Virus record (IMG/VR): IMGVR_UViG_3300039309_000130
Location: 1-38,598 of that record
Source of the DNA: a virus
Strand: one strand, 5' to 3'
Length of the DNA stretch: 38,598 nucleotides
Below the pieces are notes generated by a model that saw only the letters and a program-made list of their open reading frames with translations, did not search any database and had not been told where the DNA came from. Position numbers and translations under genes: made by a program. Of the stretch, positions 29,483 to 35,816 are shown piece by piece; within the stretch, counting starts at the first letter, position 1; every line of letters begins with the position of its first letter.

Positions 29483-30226
29483 ATGAAGCTTTGGAAGACA
29501 TTCTCCGTCTTAGCGGCCGTTGTACTGCTTATGTTTTTCTGGAAACCGGCCTTGGGAATCGTCGTGAACGCACTCTACGACTTTGTACAGATCGGCACTC
29601 CGTCGAATCCTCCATCCGGCCAATCACGGGTATACGTCAATTCGGGGACTCACCAACTCGCGTGCTTGAATTCGGATGGGTCGAGTTGCGCGCCCACTGG
29701 TGGAGGCGGCGGGGCCTTCACTCAGATAGCCCGAACAGTACTGGGTTCCCCGTCGGCAACCGTGACGTTTTCATCACTCGGCTCTTTCAATCATCTCCAA
29801 CTGGTGATCAACGCAGCTTGCAGCGGCGCGGTCACGGGCGATTTTGTCGATCTTCAGGCCAACGGCGATGCAGGGTCAAATTACCAATGGCAATATGCCG
29901 GAGCCCTTGGAGGATCAAGTAATACTTTTCACGGCTCGGGTACCGCCACCGGTCACATTGGGAATGTCTCTTGCGCGAGCGCTCCGGCAAATGCTCAAGG
30001 TATCGTTAATTTCACTCTTGAGGACTACGCTACAACGACTTTTTCAAAACAGGGAACCGGAACAAGCGGGTACGTGGCCGACACTGTTTACACCGGCAAT
30101 CTGTTCAATGCTACCTTCTACTGGATTTGGACTTCCACTTCCGCAATCACGTCCATTGTTCTCAGCCTGACCGGTGGCAGCAATTTTATAACAGGGTCTA
30201 CATTTACACTTTACGGACTGAATTGA
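29483..30226 (+). CDS. Exported fibre- or spike-like protein (247 aa)
   Basis: MKLWKTFSVLAAVVLLMFFW and KPALG form a signal peptide or anchor. Residues 35-60 (FVQIGTPSNPPSGQSRVYVN) are a typical fibre neck. The C-terminal 165 residues (FTQIARTVLGSPSATVTFSS, FNHLQLVINAAC, SIVLSLTGGSNFITGSTFTL) match the beta-sandwich head modules that end in S-x-x-T-L-Y-G in phage receptor-binding proteins. It is the last of four consecutive exported fibre-like genes. Confidence 0.65.
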   Translation: MKLWKTFSVLAAVVLLMFFWKPALGIVVNALYDFVQIGTPSNPPSGQSRVYVNSGTHQLACLNSDGSSCAPTGGGGGAFTQIARTVLGSPSATVTFSSLGSFNHLQLVINAACSGAVTGDFVDLQANGDAGSNYQWQYAGALGGSSNTFHGSGTATGHIGNVSCASAPANAQGIVNFTLEDYATTTFSKQGTGTSGYVADTVYTGNLFNATFYWIWTSTSAITSIVLSLTGGSNFITGSTFTLYGLN

Positions 30227-30227
30227 T

Positions 30228-30806
30228 GTGTCCTACCTTCCCCGAAACTATGGTTATGCGATTAGACGGAGTTCTTTCGTCTTGCGCCGTCCTGGAGTCA
30301 CGGCGCAAGGAATGGGTGATTTTTCGAGCGTCGCATCTGTGATCCAAACGATAGAGGGCTGGTTCCCTGGCTCTCTTTCCCAGACGAACAACAACCCCGG
30401 TAATCTCCGGCCTGCCGGCCAACCAGGCTGTACTCCCGTGGGTGGCTTCTGTTCCTTCACTACCCTCGCGGCGGGCCAACAGGCGCTCAACGACCAAATA
30501 GCGCTCGACGCCTCACGCGGCGAGACTATCGCACAGTTCGCGGCTAAGTACGCCCCGGCCCAGGATTCCAACGATCCCGCTTCCTACGCGGCCTCAATCG
30601 CGGCCGCTACGGGGCTTTCGGTCAATGATCCTTTGTCACTCGCCGATTCGAGCGTTGTGACATCCGTTCCTATTTCCGGGATTGATCTCTCAAGCCTGTT
30701 TCCTGACGTTCCTCCTAGCCCTTCAGATGGGTCGGGTGACTCTACTTTGCTCTATGTGGGATTAGGTCTTGCGGCGGGCGCTGTGGCTCTTATGGTACTC
30801 CGCTAA
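30228..30806 (+). CDS. Virion-associated lytic transglycosylase with GMG leader and membrane anchor (192 aa)
   Basis: The GTG 30228 starts right after the previous stop. The leader is basic (MSYLPRNYGYAIRRSSFVLR), contains a family 1 hairpin product (RRPGVTAQ) and ends in GMGDFSS (GMG at 28-30). Residues 35-135 have VIQTIEGWFPGSLSQ (probable catalytic Glu), NNNPGNLRPAGQPG, GGFCSFTTLAAGQQALNDQI and IAQFAAKYAPAQDSNDP, the order of the NNPGN-type peptidoglycan transglycosylases found in phage virions. A C-terminal span (LLYVGLGLAAGAVALMVL) anchors it. It would open cell walls during entry, as P7 does in PRD1. Confidence 0.75.
   Translation: MSYLPRNYGYAIRRSSFVLRRPGVTAQGMGDFSSVASVIQTIEGWFPGSLSQTNNNPGNLRPAGQPGCTPVGGFCSFTTLAAGQQALNDQIALDASRGETIAQFAAKYAPAQDSNDPASYAASIAAATGLSVNDPLSLADSSVVTSVPISGIDLSSLFPDVPPSPSDGSGDSTLLYVGLGLAAGAVALMVLR
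30281..30309 (+). repeat. Dispersed hairpin family 1, copy 13
   Basis: CTTGCGCCGT with ACGGCGCAAG (ten base pairs) around CCTGGAGTC. It is in frame within the leader of the transglycosylase; the GMG motif follows immediately. Confidence 0.93.
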
Positions 30807-31206
30807 GTGGCTTCTTGCGTCTTGTCGCGCCCTGGAGTTGCGCGACGTTGGGGATCAGAACAACGGCTCTCCAGCGTCCAGACAAGTATCGGCATCTCCC
30901 CCGATGAAAACGCGGTCTTCCACACCCGCACTTTGACCCTTTAGGCGTCATGCGATGCAGCCATCTTCGCGCTGTTACCGCGCTAACCTTGGCGCGGCGC
31001 GCGCATTCGAGCAACCCTAATCCCGACGTGGCTGTTTCGCGAAGGGTATCAACCTGCTGATCGCTGATCAGAGGATTTCGGCCATAGAGGGTGGAGAGAC
31101 TGTACGAACGATGACAGGCGTTGCAGTGGCGTCTACGAATCCCGCTCGGAAGCCGCCCCATCCACTTTGTTCGGTCGCTTCCGCAATGTGGGCATTTCCG
31201 GGGCAC
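30790..31206 (-). CDS. Zinc-ribbon helix-turn-helix regulator candidate (138 aa)
   Basis: GTG 31206 has GGGATAAG just upstream. Residues 4-32 (KCPHCGSDRTKWMG, HCNACHRSYS) are a zinc ribbon like that of InsA-type transposase or regulator proteins. Residues 50-85 (DTLRETATSGLGLLECARRA, KVSAVTARRWLHRM) form a helix-turn-helix. It probably binds DNA and could control the operons. The last 20 residues are derived from a family 1 hairpin (VAQLQGATRRKK). The stop region overlaps the convergent transglycosylase gene by 17 bases. Confidence 0.65.
   Translation of the reverse strand: MPRKCPHCGSDRTKWMGRLPSGIRRRHCNACHRSYSLSTLYGRNPLISDQQVDTLRETATSGLGLLECARRAKVSAVTARRWLHRMTPKGSKCGCGRPRFHRGRCRYLSGRWRAVVLIPNVAQLQGATRRKKPLSGVP
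30824..30846 (+). repeat. Dispersed hairpin family 1, copy 14
   Basis: GTCGCGC with GCGCGAC around CCTGGAGTT, followed by GTTGGGGATC. It is at the convergent junction, within the C-terminus of the minus regulator. Confidence 0.93.
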
Positions 31207-31226
31207 TTCTTATCCCAGGATCGAAT

Positions 31227-31592
31227 TCAATGAACCATCATGGCAGCCGGAAGGTTCGACGTGGCGGGAGCGTATAGCAGCCAGCAGATGCGGTTACAGG
31301 TTCCGAGAATGACCACCGGGCCTAACCCGGCATCGATTGTTGCGTTGGGCTGAGTCGGAACATCGGGAATCATTGTGAACGATGCGCCTGGCGTGTAGTT
31401 CAACAACGGCGGCATCAGGCTTGCGGTGTATTTCAGACCGGGATTGGTTGTGCTTGTGGCTATCAGGGTATGGTCTACTCCTGCCTGGTATGTTTCACGA
31501 GTGAGGTAGATGGCTGAGTCGGACCATTGGGCTTGCTGAGGCAGTTGATGGAATGAGAGAGCTGTGATTGCGAGGATGAGTCGTTTGATCAT
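31227..31592 (-). CDS. Small exported protein (121 aa)
   Basis: MIKRLILAITALSFHQLPQQ is a signal peptide. The mature part (AIYLTRETYQAGVDHTLIAT, GLGPVVILGTCNRICWLLYA) is strand-rich with two Cys. The stop lies 20 bases before the downstream regulator gene, and ATG 31592 lies within the end of the upstream frame. The function is unknown. Confidence 0.55.
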   Translation of the reverse strand: MIKRLILAITALSFHQLPQQAQWSDSAIYLTRETYQAGVDHTLIATSTTNPGLKYTASLMPPLLNYTPGASFTMIPDVPTQPNATIDAGLGPVVILGTCNRICWLLYAPATSNLPAAMMVH

Positions 31593-31782
31593 ATTGCGCT
31601 TTTCGTTTTGCGCCGCCCTGGAATTGCGGCGCGTTGGGGATTGGGTATTCTCGGATAACGCGCTGCACTCGCGCTGGCGTCAGCTTGGCTTGGCTGGCGA
31701 TTTGACCAATCGGCAAGTATTCCACGTCGCTCATCGCGTTCAGCACGGCCAGGGCGTCCATGCGGTCCTGTTCGCGGATCAT
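31495..31782 (-). CDS. Winged-helix protein with hairpin-altered C-terminus (95 aa)
   Basis: ATG 31782 overlaps the previous stop. Residues 5-45 (DRMDALAVLNAMSDVEYLPI, GQIASQAKLTPARVQRVIRE) form a compact winged helix, a DNA-binding fold. After YPIPNAPQFQGGAKRKAQ (a family 1 hairpin product) the frame continues for another 30 residues, overlapping the next gene by almost 100 bases. The hairpin probably displaced the native stop. It may regulate the minus operon or the 10099 operator. Confidence 0.55.
   Translation of the reverse strand: MIREQDRMDALAVLNAMSDVEYLPIGQIASQAKLTPARVQRVIREYPIPNAPQFQGGAKRKAQYDQTTHPRNHSSLIPSTASASPMVRLSHLPHS
31610..31632 (+). repeat. Dispersed hairpin family 1, copy 15
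   Basis: GCGCCGC with GCGGCGC around CCTGGAATT (one loop change), flanked by TTTT and GTTGGGGATT. It lies in the C-terminus of the winged-helix gene. Confidence 0.92.
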
Positions 31783-32012
31783 GGCCGTCGTATCCGAAAG
31801 CCTTCGGCGCTATCCCAGTGCGTATCGACGCAATCATAGGCATGCTGCTTCGTCAGACCAGTTACTTTCATGGCACAGGCTAGGAGCGCGGCTGTTACGT
31901 TGAAAACCACAACCGGCGCAACGCCATCGAACAACGCTGAACATTTCTCGCCTAAATCGTTGATCTGATTCAAAACAGACTTTTCTTGCGGGGTTTCGGG
32001 ATTTTTTAACAT
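31779..32012 (-). CDS. Small hypothetical protein (77 aa)
   Basis: ATG 32012 (MLKNPETPQEKSVLNQIND) with a weak site (GAGCTAGGT). Its middle is hydrophobic (APVVVFNVTAALLACAMKVT) and the end basic (EGFRIRRP). The stop overlaps the winged-helix start (ATGA), so it is probably the first gene of the 32012-30790 minus operon. The function is unknown. Confidence 0.55.
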   Translation of the reverse strand: MLKNPETPQEKSVLNQINDLGEKCSALFDGVAPVVVFNVTAALLACAMKVTGLTKQHAYDCVDTHWDSAEGFRIRRP

Positions 32013-32124
32013 ACCTAGCTCGCTAGTGATCCATTCGGTAGTCTCAGGCTCGTTTGATCCAGTTGTCTTCGATCTTCACGCGACAGGCGATTTGGCGATA
32101 ACTTTCCCATGCCTAAAACTCACC

Positions 32125-32147
32125 GCGCCGCAACTCCAGGGCGGCGC
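32125..32147 (+). repeat. Dispersed hairpin family 1, copy 16
   Basis: GCGCCGC with GCGGCGC around AACTCCAGG, followed by AAAACG. It is intergenic, eight bases from the stop of the collagen-like gene. Confidence 0.92.
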
Positions 32148-32155
32148 AAAACGAT

Positions 32156-32677
32156 CTAGTGCCAGTAATCGGCATTTGGAGGACTAGAATCCCCAGTTTG
32201 TGGAACCTGCCCCGCTGCAAATGTCACCGTCTGACCTAAAATTGTGTAGTCCCCGTTCGTCAGGTTCAACCGCAATCCATTTCGATAGATGTAGATCGGC
32301 CATCCGGCTACGGGTGGGTTAGCTAACGTGAAAACCGCGTTGGTGCCGTTTACCGTCCCTCCCATCACTTCCCCTGTTGCTGGCGTTGGCAGGCTCAGAG
32401 CGGGGCCGGCCGGTCCAATGGCTCCCGTCGCTCCTGTCTGCCCTTGCGGTCCCGTAGGCCCAACGGCTCCCGCGGCGCTCACTACTCCAGTGGGTGATAT
32501 CGACAGTCCGGCCCCCGGAACGCCCCAAACCGGGACGGCAGTACCGGGCGGAGTCAGGGCGATCGCTCCTGTCGTGGTCGAAGTGCTCTTGATCTGAGAA
32601 ATCAGAAGGGCGGTGACGGCCGACGCACTGACCGCGATGAGAAGAGCCGCAAGTAGCAAAAAGATGGTGTTTTTCAT
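32156..32677 (-). CDS. Collagen-like membrane-anchored spike candidate (173 aa)
   Basis: ATG 32677 has AAGGAACTCG upstream; the frame is open further but lacks a site. Residues 4-25 (TIFLLLAALLIAVSASAVTA) are a membrane anchor or signal. Residues 67-90 hold about eight Gly-X-Y triplets (GPTGPQGQTGATGAIGPAGP), a short collagen-like stalk that would make a trimer. Residues 100-173 (GTNAVFTLANPPVAGWPIYI, YRNGLRLNLTNGDYTI, and a TVTFAAGQVPQTGDS end) are a beta-rich tip common in phage fibres. The spike protein P5 of PRD1 also has a collagen-like segment, so a spike role is plausible. Confidence 0.65.
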   Translation of the reverse strand: MKNTIFLLLAALLIAVSASAVTALLISQIKSTSTTTGAIALTPPGTAVPVWGVPGAGLSISPTGVVSAAGAVGPTGPQGQTGATGAIGPAGPALSLPTPATGEVMGGTVNGTNAVFTLANPPVAGWPIYIYRNGLRLNLTNGDYTILGQTVTFAAGQVPQTGDSSPPNADYWH

Positions 32678-32717
32678 CGAGTTCCTTCGAAAGACAGGGC
32701 CGAAATCCCAATGTCGG

Positions 32718-32746
32718 TTGTATTCTACAGGGTACCGAACTATACT
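32718..32746 (+). promoter_or_regulatory. Candidate plus-strand promoter
   Basis: TTGTAT (32718-32723) and TATACT (32741-32746) with 17 bases between. It points away from the minus collagen-like gene and reads into the small ORF at 32770. Confidence 0.5.
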
Positions 32747-32769
32747 CGCACCATAATGCACGAGGTTCA

Positions 32770-32853
32770 ATGCTCTTAGCTATCTGCCTTGCTCCACTTC
32801 TTGCTTACGCTGTCTATCGTGTGCTCTGCTCAAGCAACGCGATTGACAGCTAA
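32770..32853 (+). CDS. Possible tiny hydrophobic peptide (27 aa)
   Basis: GAGG five bases before ATG 32770 and a promoter 24 bases further upstream support expression. The product (MLLAICLAPLLAYAVYRVLC) is one short membrane span plus SSNAIDS. Such peptides act in phages as toxins, lysis helpers or membrane regulators, but nothing here shows which. It is the only plus gene in the 30.8-38 kb minus segment. Confidence 0.4.
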   Translation: MLLAICLAPLLAYAVYRVLCSSNAIDS

Positions 32854-32858
32854 TCCAC

Positions 32859-32903
32859 GGCGCAGTTAGTAGCGGTATCTCCTCCCGCGAACACTGCGCC
32901 GTC
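32859..32903 (+). terminator. Long hairpin after the tiny ORF
   Basis: GGCGCAGT at the left pairs with ACTGCGCC at the right around a loop of about 26 bases. It follows the stop of the 32770 ORF by a few bases and could end or stabilise that transcript. There is no T run, so it is not a standard intrinsic terminator. Confidence 0.35.
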
Positions 32904-32948
32904 CGTGTTTCTGCACAACAGGCCAACCGTCACAAACATTCATACAGA

Positions 32949-33018
32949 TCAAAAATATCCGGCGCGCGCACGCCGTCAGGCTGATCTTTCGAAACTGAGG
33001 CAAGCGCCAAAACAAAAC
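32949..33018 (-). repeat. Repeat family 2 copy
   Basis: Read minus: GTTTTGTTTTGGCGCTTGCC at the left, GCCTGACGGCGTGCGCGCGC at the right. It is directly downstream of the lysozyme stop. Confidence 0.8.
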
Positions 33019-33690
33019 CTACGTAGGCAACGCGATCAGCTTCGCAAAATCGTCAGAATTCCCATTAAACCAATTGATGTCCACAAGTGTACTAATACCA
33101 GCAACCGATCCATTTCCTTGTCTCTGCCAGAACATCCACGTAGGCCACTTGTCCGTATTCGGTTGCATCAATTCGGTGTAGTGAGCTGCCCACAGTGGAT
33201 ACTGAAGCCAAGCCGGATCGGTGAGGTTGCTGTGAGCGTAGGAAGGCGAGACGTAGACGATGAATGGGATGGTCTTGCCGATACTTTTTTGAACCAACGC
33301 AATGAAATCGAGCGCTTGCTGCTGATTGTCTTCCGTCAGGGCGCCGGTTTCGATATCGAGCGCGAAGGCGAACTGCTGTCCGGGAGGTATCAATTGTACG
33401 GCGGTCGGCGAGACGATGGGAAATGTGGTGACACGGCGTTTGAACACTTCCGCCTGTTTTGCCGGGTCGATCTGGGGACGCCAGAAATGGTATAACCCGA
33501 ACGGAATCCCGGCGCCAGAACATCCGAACGTGTTGGCACCCATTTTGGGATCTTCGGAAATCCCGTCCGTGGATTTGATGAAGGCAAACTTTATTCCGGC
33601 TCCTGCAACCTGCCCCCAATCCACGACGCCCTGGTAGTGCGATACATCTATTCCGAGCAGCGCGTTTGGAACTGGTTCGATTTCGCTCAT
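33019..33690 (-). CDS. GH25 lysozyme (endolysin)
   Basis: 223 residues covering one GH25 domain. The family landmarks are present: LLGIDVSHYQGVVDWGQVAG near the start (Asp15), AGIKFAFIKSTDG, GLYHFWRP, FAFALDIETG (Asp112 and Glu114, catalytic), IPFIVYVSPSY, WAAHYTEL and the final VDINWFNG. GH25 enzymes hydrolyse the beta-1,4 bond of N-acetylmuramic acid. There is no signal peptide, so it needs a holin to reach the wall; small membrane proteins at 34060 and 20419 are candidates. The ribosome site is weak. Confidence 0.9.
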   Translation of the reverse strand: MSEIEPVPNALLGIDVSHYQGVVDWGQVAGAGIKFAFIKSTDGISEDPKMGANTFGCSGAGIPFGLYHFWRPQIDPAKQAEVFKRRVTTFPIVSPTAVQLIPPGQQFAFALDIETGALTEDNQQQALDFIALVQKSIGKTIPFIVYVSPSYAHSNLTDPAWLQYPLWAAHYTELMQPNTDKWPTWMFWQRQGNGSVAGISTLVDINWFNGNSDDFAKLIALPT

Positions 33691-33744
33691 TGAAGATTTC
33701 GGGAGTTGTGTAGTGCCCTTGGCGATAACGTCAGTACCGCGCTG

Positions 33745-34023
33745 CTAACCATATCCCCGCTGGAGTCGCGCGACCTTGGGCATTCTGTTGGGAACTACGA
33801 ACTTGCCTCCCTTGCTCCATAAAGTAATCTTATCCGCAGAATGCATACGCCCTTCGCTGTCCAACTCCAGACTCGTATGGCGCTCGGAGGCCAGGACCTT
33901 CGCGGCGCCACGCTTGGTCTTCTTTGCTTTGCGCCGCGTCTTGGTTCGCTTGGCCTTTGGCTTGTGGTCATCGGTGTAAAGTTGGCTACCGACCTCCACG
34001 CGTTTGCCCTCTTTGCCGCCCAC
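33745..34023 (-). CDS. Basic hypothetical protein (92 aa)
   Basis: The GTG at 34023 has AGGGGCG upstream. Residues 20-45 (KPKAKRTKTRRKAKKTKRG) are a Lys/Arg-rich nucleic-acid-binding stretch. Residues 48-82 look like a short beta domain (TSLELDSEGRMHSADKITLW). The last ten (KVARLQRGYG) are from a decayed family 1 hairpin. The function is unknown. Confidence 0.55.
   Translation of the reverse strand: MGGKEGKRVEVGSQLYTDDHKPKAKRTKTRRKAKKTKRGAAKVLASERHTSLELDSEGRMHSADKITLWSKGGKFVVPNRMPKVARLQRGYG
33758..33780 (+). repeat. Dispersed hairpin family 1, decayed copy 17
   Basis: CGCTGGAGTCGCGCGACCTT keeps the loop and right arm, but the left arm no longer pairs. It lies at the C-terminus of the 33745-34023 gene. 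Confidence 0.6.
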
Positions 34024-34059
34024 GAAGCATTCGCCCCTAGCTGCTCGTTTCTTTGAAGT

Positions 34060-34275
34060 TTACTTCGTCATGCTTACGGTTGTTGTCGTTGTCCCAGGCA
34101 TCTGCATCTGCGCTTGATGAGCGACCAAGAAAGCCTGCATCTGAGCGATTTCGTCGGCGGTGGCCGTGGCGGTGCTCGACAAGATCGCGGTCGTCGTGCC
34201 GGATTCGTTCTTAATCAGAACGACTAAATTGGTCGCGGCCGGAATAATCAGATTGAGAAGCGCTAACCAGTTCAT
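34060..34275 (-). CDS. Single-span membrane protein, holin candidate (71 aa)
   Basis: ATG 34275 overlaps the previous stop. Residues 1-22 (MNWLALLNLIIPAATNLVVL) are one membrane span. A polar stretch (KNESGTTTAIL) and a Gln-rich helix (AQMQAFLVAHQAQMQMPG) follow. Size, single span and location two genes from the lysozyme suit a class III-like holin or spanin component. This is inference. Confidence 0.5.
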   Translation of the reverse strand: MNWLALLNLIIPAATNLVVLIKNESGTTTAILSSTATATADEIAQMQAFLVAHQAQMQMPGTTTTTVSMTK

Positions 34276-34742
34276 GCTGTTTTTGCCGCCTTAATCAGCG
34301 CCACACCGGAATTGAGAAGAGCTTGGATCGAGAGGAGCGCGGTCTGTACTTTGGTCTTAGTGGCCGGGTCTTTAATGTTCACCGTCCCATTTTGGACCGC
34401 ATTGTCAACCGCGGTTTCGATGGGGCCGAGCGTCGCCAGAAGGCTCGTCTGTCCTGTGGCCGACAGCGTCGAGAGTTGCTGTGTAGCTGCAATAGCTGCT
34501 TGGTCTCCCTGCTCGATCTGGAGCAGCACGCGGACGATGGCCACTGAATCGGCTTGCGAAATCAGCGGAGGGTTAGTCTGCGAAGCCCCCACGACAACCG
34601 TAAAAGCCGTCGAAGTCGCGGCGTTCAAATCGGCTTCGAACTTGGCTACCTGCCTCAGAGTCGGGTCTGAACAAGACGCCGTGACGAGCACTAAGGCTAG
34701 GACAACCGCTAGGCTCAGGTGTTTGAAAATATGCTTCATCAT
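34272..34742 (-). CDS. Lipoprotein (156 aa)
   Basis: MMKHIFKHLSLAVVLALVLV followed by TASCSDP is a clear lipoprotein signal with the lipobox ending in Cys. The mature protein is helical (QVAKFEADLNAATSTAFTVV, TKVQTALLSIQALLNSGVAL). Phage lipoproteins include spanins and superinfection-exclusion proteins. Its place beside the lysozyme and a membrane protein suits an outer-membrane spanin-like role, and would imply a diderm host. This is inference. Confidence 0.7.
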   Translation of the reverse strand: MMKHIFKHLSLAVVLALVLVTASCSDPTLRQVAKFEADLNAATSTAFTVVVGASQTNPPLISQADSVAIVRVLLQIEQGDQAAIAATQQLSTLSATGQTSLLATLGPIETAVDNAVQNGTVNIKDPATKTKVQTALLSIQALLNSGVALIKAAKTA

Positions 34743-34744
34743 GG

Positions 34745-35131
34745 CTAGACGGCTTTCGGAGCAGGGAATAAGGTTGGTAACAGATCCATGTCGAGTGTGA
34801 CGAGCAAGGCTCCCGCCGGCACTACAGCGGCATCATACGGCGGCGGACCCGAAGTTCCTTGACTCAGTCCGGGCGCTATTTGAATCGGCGGCATCAGATA
34901 ACTCGGCACCCAAGTGTAGCCAAATCCAATGCGAGACTTCATAGTCCAGTACGCATCCCAAGCCCAGACCATGATGGTTCCGTCGATCAGATATCCGGCC
35001 TTAGCCAGTTCGATGGCTTTTTCCATCCTCGACCCACCTGGTAGTCCCATGAGTGCCTGAACTGCCGAAGGCTGGGCGGCTAGATACGCCGCGCTGTACT
35101 CGGTGGCCGTCGCATCGGTTGCTAGATTCAT
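34745..35131 (-). CDS. Hypothetical protein (128 aa)
   Basis: Starts at ATG 35131 (site AAAGGACACGC). An upstream GTG (35203) lies before the -10 box of the promoter at 35194-35222 and so would not be transcribed from it. It is helical at first (TATEYSAAYLAAQPSAVQAL, EKAIELAKAGYLIDGTIMVW), then beta and Pro-rich (YTWVPSYLMPPIQIAPGL). No family is recognised; by order it belongs with the lysis or structural cluster. Confidence 0.55.
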   Translation of the reverse strand: MNLATDATATEYSAAYLAAQPSAVQALMGLPGGSRMEKAIELAKAGYLIDGTIMVWAWDAYWTMKSRIGFGYTWVPSYLMPPIQIAPGLSQGTSGPPPYDAAVVPAGALLVTLDMDLLPTLFPAPKAV

Positions 35132-35193
35132 TTGAGCGTGTCCTTTACCCCGAAATATATTGCGTGAATTAGGAGTGCCTGCGTACAGAGTGA

Positions 35194-35222
35194 ATTCTGC
35201 CACGGTCAGTTTAGGGTGTCAA
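35194..35222 (-). promoter_or_regulatory. Minus-strand promoter with TTGACA
   Basis: Read minus: TTGACA (35222-35217), 17 bases, CAGAAT (35199-35194). The preceding ATCAGTAC is identical to that before the TTGACA at 5969, suggesting shared use of an extended -35 region. It would start an mRNA for 35131 through 33019. Confidence 0.65.
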
Positions 35223-35554
35223 GTACTGATCTTCGCAGTTTGAAACTTTTGTTCGTCTTCGCCCTGCCCTGGAGTTGCAGGGCGGTCAGGGATTTCGATG
35301 TATGCTCCCCGGCGCGGTAGATCGGGTTCCGGGATGGTCGAGCACTTGGGGCAACGATGATTCCCGTCAATCACAACCCATCTGTGACTGTTGGCTGATT
35401 CGTCGGCAGATTTTTTATCCGGGTAATCGGCAGCCTGGGCCAGATTTGCTAGAGCTTCTGGCCCGATCATCCCTTCGCGGGCAAACGGGAGCGAAGCTTT
35501 GCCGTCTTTGTCCATCATTTTCATGCAGCCGCAACACATGACAGCCCAAGCCAT
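35219..35554 (-). CDS. Zinc-ribbon protein with hairpin-encoded tail (111 aa)
   Basis: ATG 35554 overlaps the previous stop by one base. It has MCCGCMKMM at the start and, 55 residues later, HRCPKCSTIPEP, the Cys pairs of a zinc ribbon, separated by a helical region (GPEALANLAQAADYP). The end (RPATPGQGEDEQKF) comes from a family 1 hairpin. The function is unknown. Confidence 0.6.
   Translation of the reverse strand: MAWAVMCCGCMKMMDKDGKASLPFAREGMIGPEALANLAQAADYPDKKSADESANSHRWVVIDGNHRCPKCSTIPEPDLPRRGAYIEIPDRPATPGQGEDEQKFQTAKIST
35260..35284 (+). repeat. Dispersed hairpin family 1, copy 18
   Basis: CGCCCTGC with GCAGGGCG around CCTGGAGTT; the stem matches copy 12 (26281) but in opposite orientation. 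It is within the C-terminus of 35219-35554. Confidence 0.93.
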
Positions 35555-35814
35555 TATTTGAGTCGCTTTCTTTCCTCAACCGGCTGAAACTCGGGAGTGA
35601 TGGTCACGCGCGATGGTCCAGAAGTCTGGCCTTTGTACGGACATACCTCACACGCTTCTGGGAATGGATGTGGTCCACTTATACATTGCTTCGCCGGATT
35701 CAAATCACACCAGGATGCCTCAGGTCGGCGCACCGAAATCGATACATCGTGCGTATGCCGGTGTTCCACGATGATTCTCTTTGGGGCTCCGGTCTCGTAG
35801 AGATTATCTGCCAT
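35554..35814 (-). CDS. Cys-containing hypothetical protein (86 aa)
   Basis: ATG 35814. It has four Cys in a suggestive order (WCDLNPAKQCISGP, EACEVCPYKGQ), perhaps a metal site. The flanking sequence is short and polar (IVEHRHTHDVSISVRRPE). The stop TAA overlaps the next ATG. No family is recognised. Confidence 0.5.
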   Translation of the reverse strand: MADNLYETGAPKRIIVEHRHTHDVSISVRRPEASWCDLNPAKQCISGPHPFPEACEVCPYKGQTSGPSRVTITPEFQPVEERKRLK

Positions 35815-35816
35815 GG

